This document shows, in pieces, positions 39,882-42,926 of a stretch of 42,926 nucleotides of DNA; position 1 is the first letter of the stretch, and each line of letters opens with the position of its first letter. The notes under the pieces were generated by a model. That model did not search any database. It was not told the origin of the DNA and worked only from the letters and a program-made list of their open reading frames with translations. The stretch is from contig PJAB01000102.1 in the NCBI GenBank assembly GCA_002887195.1, forward strand, positions 1 to 42,926. Reading direction: 5' to 3'. The position numbers and the translations under genes were made by a program. This DNA comes from Chrysochromulina parva (lineage: Eukaryota > Haptophyta > Prymnesiales > Chrysochromulinaceae).

Positions 39882-40896
39882 ATGTCCGCCTCCCTCCTGT
39901 GCCACCGCGACGCGCTCACGATCGCCGCACACAGCACGTGCCCAAGCAGCAACTGGCACACGCGCATCGCGCCGCTGATCTTGTCGCCGGAAATGGTGAT
40001 GTTGAACGTTGGCGCGAACAAGGGCTTCAACTTGCTTGAGTTTGCGCAGCGCTATTCGGTCACGCCAAGCAATCTGACGCACCAAAGGTGGTACAACCTG
40101 CTGGTCGAAAACGGCTGCAAATCGCAGTGCTGTGGTGTCTGTCGCCTGTGCAAGGCTCGGCCCATCTCGCGGCAGGCAACGGCGAGCCTGAAACTGCACG
40201 CCTTTGAGCTACAACCTGCGAATGCAGCTTTGCTCCGACGCATGATGACCGCGACGGGTCTGCCGGTCATGATTCACAGCACAGCGGTGTCCAACTTCAC
40301 GGGCACGGTCTACACGGCAGCTACCGTCGTCGCTGGATCCGAATCGTTCGGACTCAAGCACAAGCAAAGCAAGAACGACGTCGCCCAGCCCGTGACCACC
40401 ATTGACGCATTCCTCAAAACAACTGGAATCGAGCGCGTTCATCTTGTCAGCATCGACACAGAGGGTACATACAACCGTCCACGCGTCCTTGCCCACCCTA
40501 ATCGTGTGTTGTTCAGCACTGTCTTCCGGCCACGTTGCATCTCATCAATCACCCGCACTCGTCGCAGGTGAGGACCCACTCGTCATGATGGGCATGGTTC
40601 AGGCCCTTTCTGCGCATCGCGTCGAAGTGGTCGAGTTCGAATACAACCGAAAGTGGAAGGTAACTATGAAGGACCCTCGGCCTGTTGGCCCGTTCGTCGA
40701 GTGGATGCGGCAGCTGGGATACACGTGCTTCTGGCAAGGAAACCATGGTGCACTTGCTCAGATGTCGGCGCCTTGCTTCGTCGAGGAGACACGCACTCGG
40801 TTTGGGTTTGCGCGAAGCAATGGTGTCTGCGCCTATCGCGAGGATGTCGTGGCTGCGTTCCGAGATTGCCAGCGCACCTCGTCGTGCTCTTCGTAA
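39882..40896 (+). CDS. FkbM-family methyltransferase-like protein, two exons
   Basis: Exons 39882-40464 and 40568-40896 join in phase over a 103-nt GT-AG intron (donor GAGG|GTACAT, acceptor GTCGCAG) to give 303 residues. S-adenosylmethionine-binding motif I is VMLNVGANKG; HAFELQPAN follows as motif II. The join restores VHLVSIDTEGEDPLVMMG, the FkbM signature (D-x-E-G-x-D), followed by VEVVEFEYNRKW. A Cys cluster (CKSQCCGVCRLC) interrupts the domain after motif I. FkbM enzymes usually methylate sugar or polyketide hydroxyls. The frame is open upstream to 39675 and encodes a hydrophobic N-terminus (WFIIITVLSRACAQC) like a signal peptide, so the true start may lie in an upstream exon. The target is unknown. 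Confidence 0.75.
40465..40567 (+). other. Intron in the FkbM-type gene (GT-AG, 103 nt)
   Basis: Phase-1 intron that splits the Gly codon of the SIDTEGEDPL signature. The exon-intron boundaries read G|GTACAT and GCAG|GT. Confidence 0.8.
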
Positions 40897-41189
40897 ATGG
40901 TCAGAAACGAGCATCGCAAAGCCTCACTTCCTGTGTGAGGACTCACGCCGAGCGTCGGTGCAAGTCGTGGGCTCGCGGCGATTCGACCCCCCCGACCGCC
41001 GACGTACAATCTTCTGTCAGCTGTACCGGTACGTACTTCCTCCCCGGCGAGTCAGACATTAGCAAACGGTGTGTTAGGGGTAGGTGCACTGATAGGTCAC
41101 CCGACGTGCAACGCTAGGTTAGGCGGCCGATCGGGGCCCATTCACAGGAAAGTTACCGGTACAGTACAGTACGGTCCGTGCATCATGCG
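40897..41189. other. Intergenic region before the NHL gene
   Basis: No gene seen. GTACCGGTAC (about 41023-41032) is a palindrome, and ACCGGTACAGTACAGTACGG (about 41155-41174) has overlapping GTAC repeats close to the NHL start codon. Confidence 0.4.
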
Positions 41190-42521
41190 ATGGCGGCCCG
41201 AGAGCGAGCTCTCGGCCAGGACGAGGTGAGCAGCATCGTGTCGTACCTCGATGTCATCGACGACCTGGCGGCGGCGGCGGCTGTGAGCGTCTTATGGCGC
41301 AGTGAAGTTCTACCCAAGCTCATCCATGCTCGCGGGCTCCGTCCAGCAGATGGAGCTAACGTGATTGCAAACGGAGGCCGGCTCAAGATCAAAGAGCCCA
41401 CCTTCGTGACAATGCTGCCCGATGGCGACCTGGCCATCTCCGAATCGAGCCTCCACCGCGTGTTGATCTTTGCGCCCGACGGCCGACGACGGCGAGCCAT
41501 TGGCAGCTTTGGGTACGCAAGCCGAGAGGAGGACCTCGTGGGCAAACCTCTCGCGCTTAATTACCCAAAGGGACTAGTCGCCTCGTGCGACGGTCGATAC
41601 CTGTACATCGCCGATCGTAGTAACCACCGAGTGCTCAAGACCTTGCTTAGTGATGGCACTGTTGTCGCCCAGGCTGGTGGGCGCGGCATGGGCATCCAAC
41701 GTGGCCATTTCAGATACCCGCAGGGCTTGGCGCTCGCGACGTCGGCGGCGCACGGCGCGACGCTATTCGTGAGCGACTTTGGGAACGATCGCGTCGTCGT
41801 TCTCGATGCGGAGACCCTCGCTTGGCGGCACGAGCTCAAAGACGAGGTACGGCTCGCACTACCTGCCGGTCTCGCCGCCAGCCGCACGGAGCTCTTCGTC
41901 GTCGACGCGTCCAACTTCATGGTGCATGTGTTCGACCTCGAGGCAGCGTGCGGCGTGGCGCAGGGCGTATCCTGCTTGCGCTCGCTCGGCTGCCGTGGTA
42001 ACGATCCCGGCGAGCTTGAGTTTCCGTGGGGCGTTGCGGCCGACCCAAACTGCGATCGTATCCTGATCGGCGAGGGCGCCGCGTCGGGCGGCCGTTACGG
42101 GCGCGTGCAAGTGCTCTGCGCGCAGACAGGCGCGAGTCTGCAAGTGGTGACGCTCCCTGGCCAGTCGCGCGTGAGTGGCCTGTGGACAGACGGTCGGCAC
42201 GTACTCGCCGTTGACCACGACTGCAGGGCCATCCGCATGATGACGACTGCGTGGCCGGCACGGGGTAGCACGACCGCAGCAACTCCCGTTCCAGCGGTGG
42301 CAGCAGCGACGGTCGAACACACCATCGTGGGCATCTGCGCGACTAGCAGTGGCCTCGAGCCACGACTCGAGGCCAGTGCGGTGTTGAGGCAGCTAGGCGA
42401 CGAGACCGGTGGAGAGGAGACACCGAGACGAGAGGGCAGCAGCAGCAGCGCGCGGCCACCGGACTGCAGTGACCGGTCGGGAGGTACGGAACTCGGCGAG
42501 GCGGGCTGTCGTGATACGTGA
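41190..42521 (+). CDS. NHL-repeat beta-propeller protein with F-box-like N-terminus
   Basis: 443 residues from the ATG at 41190. Residues about 10-45 (DEVSSIVSYLDVIDDLAAAAAVSVLWRSEV) resemble an F-box helix bundle (L..YL...DL..A..VS..WR), which would link to an SCF ubiquitin ligase. From about 60 to 345 there are five or six NHL-type blades, for example LNYPKGLVASCDGRYLYIADRSNHRVLK, FRYPQGLALA..LFVSDFGNDRVVVLD, ALPAGLAAS..LFVVDASNFMVHVFD and LEFPWGVAADP. The C-terminal 80 residues are Thr/Ala/Ser-rich and probably disordered. NHL propellers bind proteins or RNA. The F-box reading is an inference. Confidence 0.78.
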   Translation: MAARERALGQDEVSSIVSYLDVIDDLAAAAAVSVLWRSEVLPKLIHARGLRPADGANVIANGGRLKIKEPTFVTMLPDGDLAISESSLHRVLIFAPDGRRRRAIGSFGYASREEDLVGKPLALNYPKGLVASCDGRYLYIADRSNHRVLKTLLSDGTVVAQAGGRGMGIQRGHFRYPQGLALATSAAHGATLFVSDFGNDRVVVLDAETLAWRHELKDEVRLALPAGLAASRTELFVVDASNFMVHVFDLEAACGVAQGVSCLRSLGCRGNDPGELEFPWGVAADPNCDRILIGEGAASGGRYGRVQVLCAQTGASLQVVTLPGQSRVSGLWTDGRHVLAVDHDCRAIRMMTTAWPARGSTTAATPVPAVAAATVEHTIVGICATSSGLEPRLEASAVLRQLGDETGGEETPRREGSSSSARPPDCSDRSGGTELGEAGCRDT

Positions 42522-42926
42522 AATTTATTTGAACGCACCTCCGCTCCCCGGCCGCGGCCCCGGCGCCCGGGCAGACGGCTTCGGCACCGGTACGGGAATA
42601 CGGTATACAATACGACGTATACCAGCTCGGATCGTTCAGATATATGACTCAGCTCGGGGGATTTTCTTTTTTTATTTAAACGCAGTCACGCGATGGTCGT
42701 TACGGATAATGTTTGCCCACGACGGCGCTCGGGGGCCGTTGTGGGTATTTAAAAGTCTTTACAACGCCCGTTAAGTGTGGCGGGGTTGTTTTAGACCCGT
42801 AGAGGGCTTGGCAACCGGAAAAAAATAGGGATGGGCCAGGTTTTCGTGGTTTGAACCAGGAAAAGTGGTCTGAACCAGGTGGGACTGGTTTTTTGAGCAG
42901 TTTGAACATACCAGTTTTTCCTGGTC
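42522..42926. other. Odd-composition right edge with ACCAGG repeats
   Basis: After the NHL stop the sequence shifts to mixed GC-rich and AT-rich blocks (TTTATTTAAACG near 42671, TATTTAAAAG near 42746). The last 90 bp contain AACCAGG-like words in direct orientation (42866, 42885) and inverted orientation (42920), giving an imperfect inverted repeat. No coding frame is convincing. It may be 3' UTR, a repeat element end or a poorly assembled edge. Confidence 0.45.

Overview
This looks like nuclear DNA of a unicellular eukaryotic alga, most likely a haptophyte. The evidence is GC-rich sequence, short GT-AG spliceosomal introns (103 to 280 nt), a GSK3 kinase, a homeodomain factor, a SAMHD1-type HD protein, huge NACHT/LRR reading frames, and a fragment of the Cys-rich CDDGGPG-type repeat that I associate with haptophyte proteins. 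The lineage is an inference. There are no operons; genes lie on both strands.

Layout, left to right. 1-2200: a strong hairpin, a broken Cys-rich repeat fragment, a tail-anchored dual-specificity phosphatase and a non-coding stretch with a hairpin. 2201-3482: a two-exon GSK3. 3483-4392: two palindromes and an odd GC-rich patch. 4393-8100 (minus): an SGNH hydrolase and a two-exon homeodomain/polyQ factor whose homeodomain is interrupted by an intron. 8738-9403: a GST missing its first strand. 9811-11651 (minus): a small membrane protein and an LRRC74-like LRR protein. 12286-13398: a membrane-anchored beta-trefoil lectin. 14325-16967 (minus): a coiled-coil protein.

The main feature is 18041-37403 (minus), which appears as two huge reading frames (2,579 and 3,797 codons). 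A 280-nt GT-AG intron at 29398-29677 joins them exactly in frame into one protein of about 6,360 residues. In order, it carries two IQ motifs, an Ala/Glu coiled coil, an apparently intact RNA 2'-phosphotransferase (Tpt1/KptA) domain, an APH/kinase-like segment and a NACHT with LRRs. A second module follows, with SH3-like segments, a second intact NACHT, a possible RelA/SpoT-like segment, a hydrophobic helix and long LRR arrays. A third module has a degenerate NACHT and terminal LRRs. I infer a giant STAND/NLR-type receptor with an NAD+-using RNA-processing domain as candidate effector. The intron is exactly four tandem 70-bp units, each beginning GT and ending AG, which looks like an intron made by tandem duplication.

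Head-to-head with this gene, 433 bp away, is a SAMHD1-like dNTPase (37837-39648). If both act in antiviral or nucleic-acid stress responses, they could share a bidirectional promoter. After it come a two-exon FkbM-type methyltransferase (39882-40896) and an NHL-repeat protein (41190-42521).

Four intergenic patches (about 4020-4370, 13750-14300, 17280-17560, 42522-42926) differ in texture from the rest. All functions are read from sequence motifs; no searches were run.
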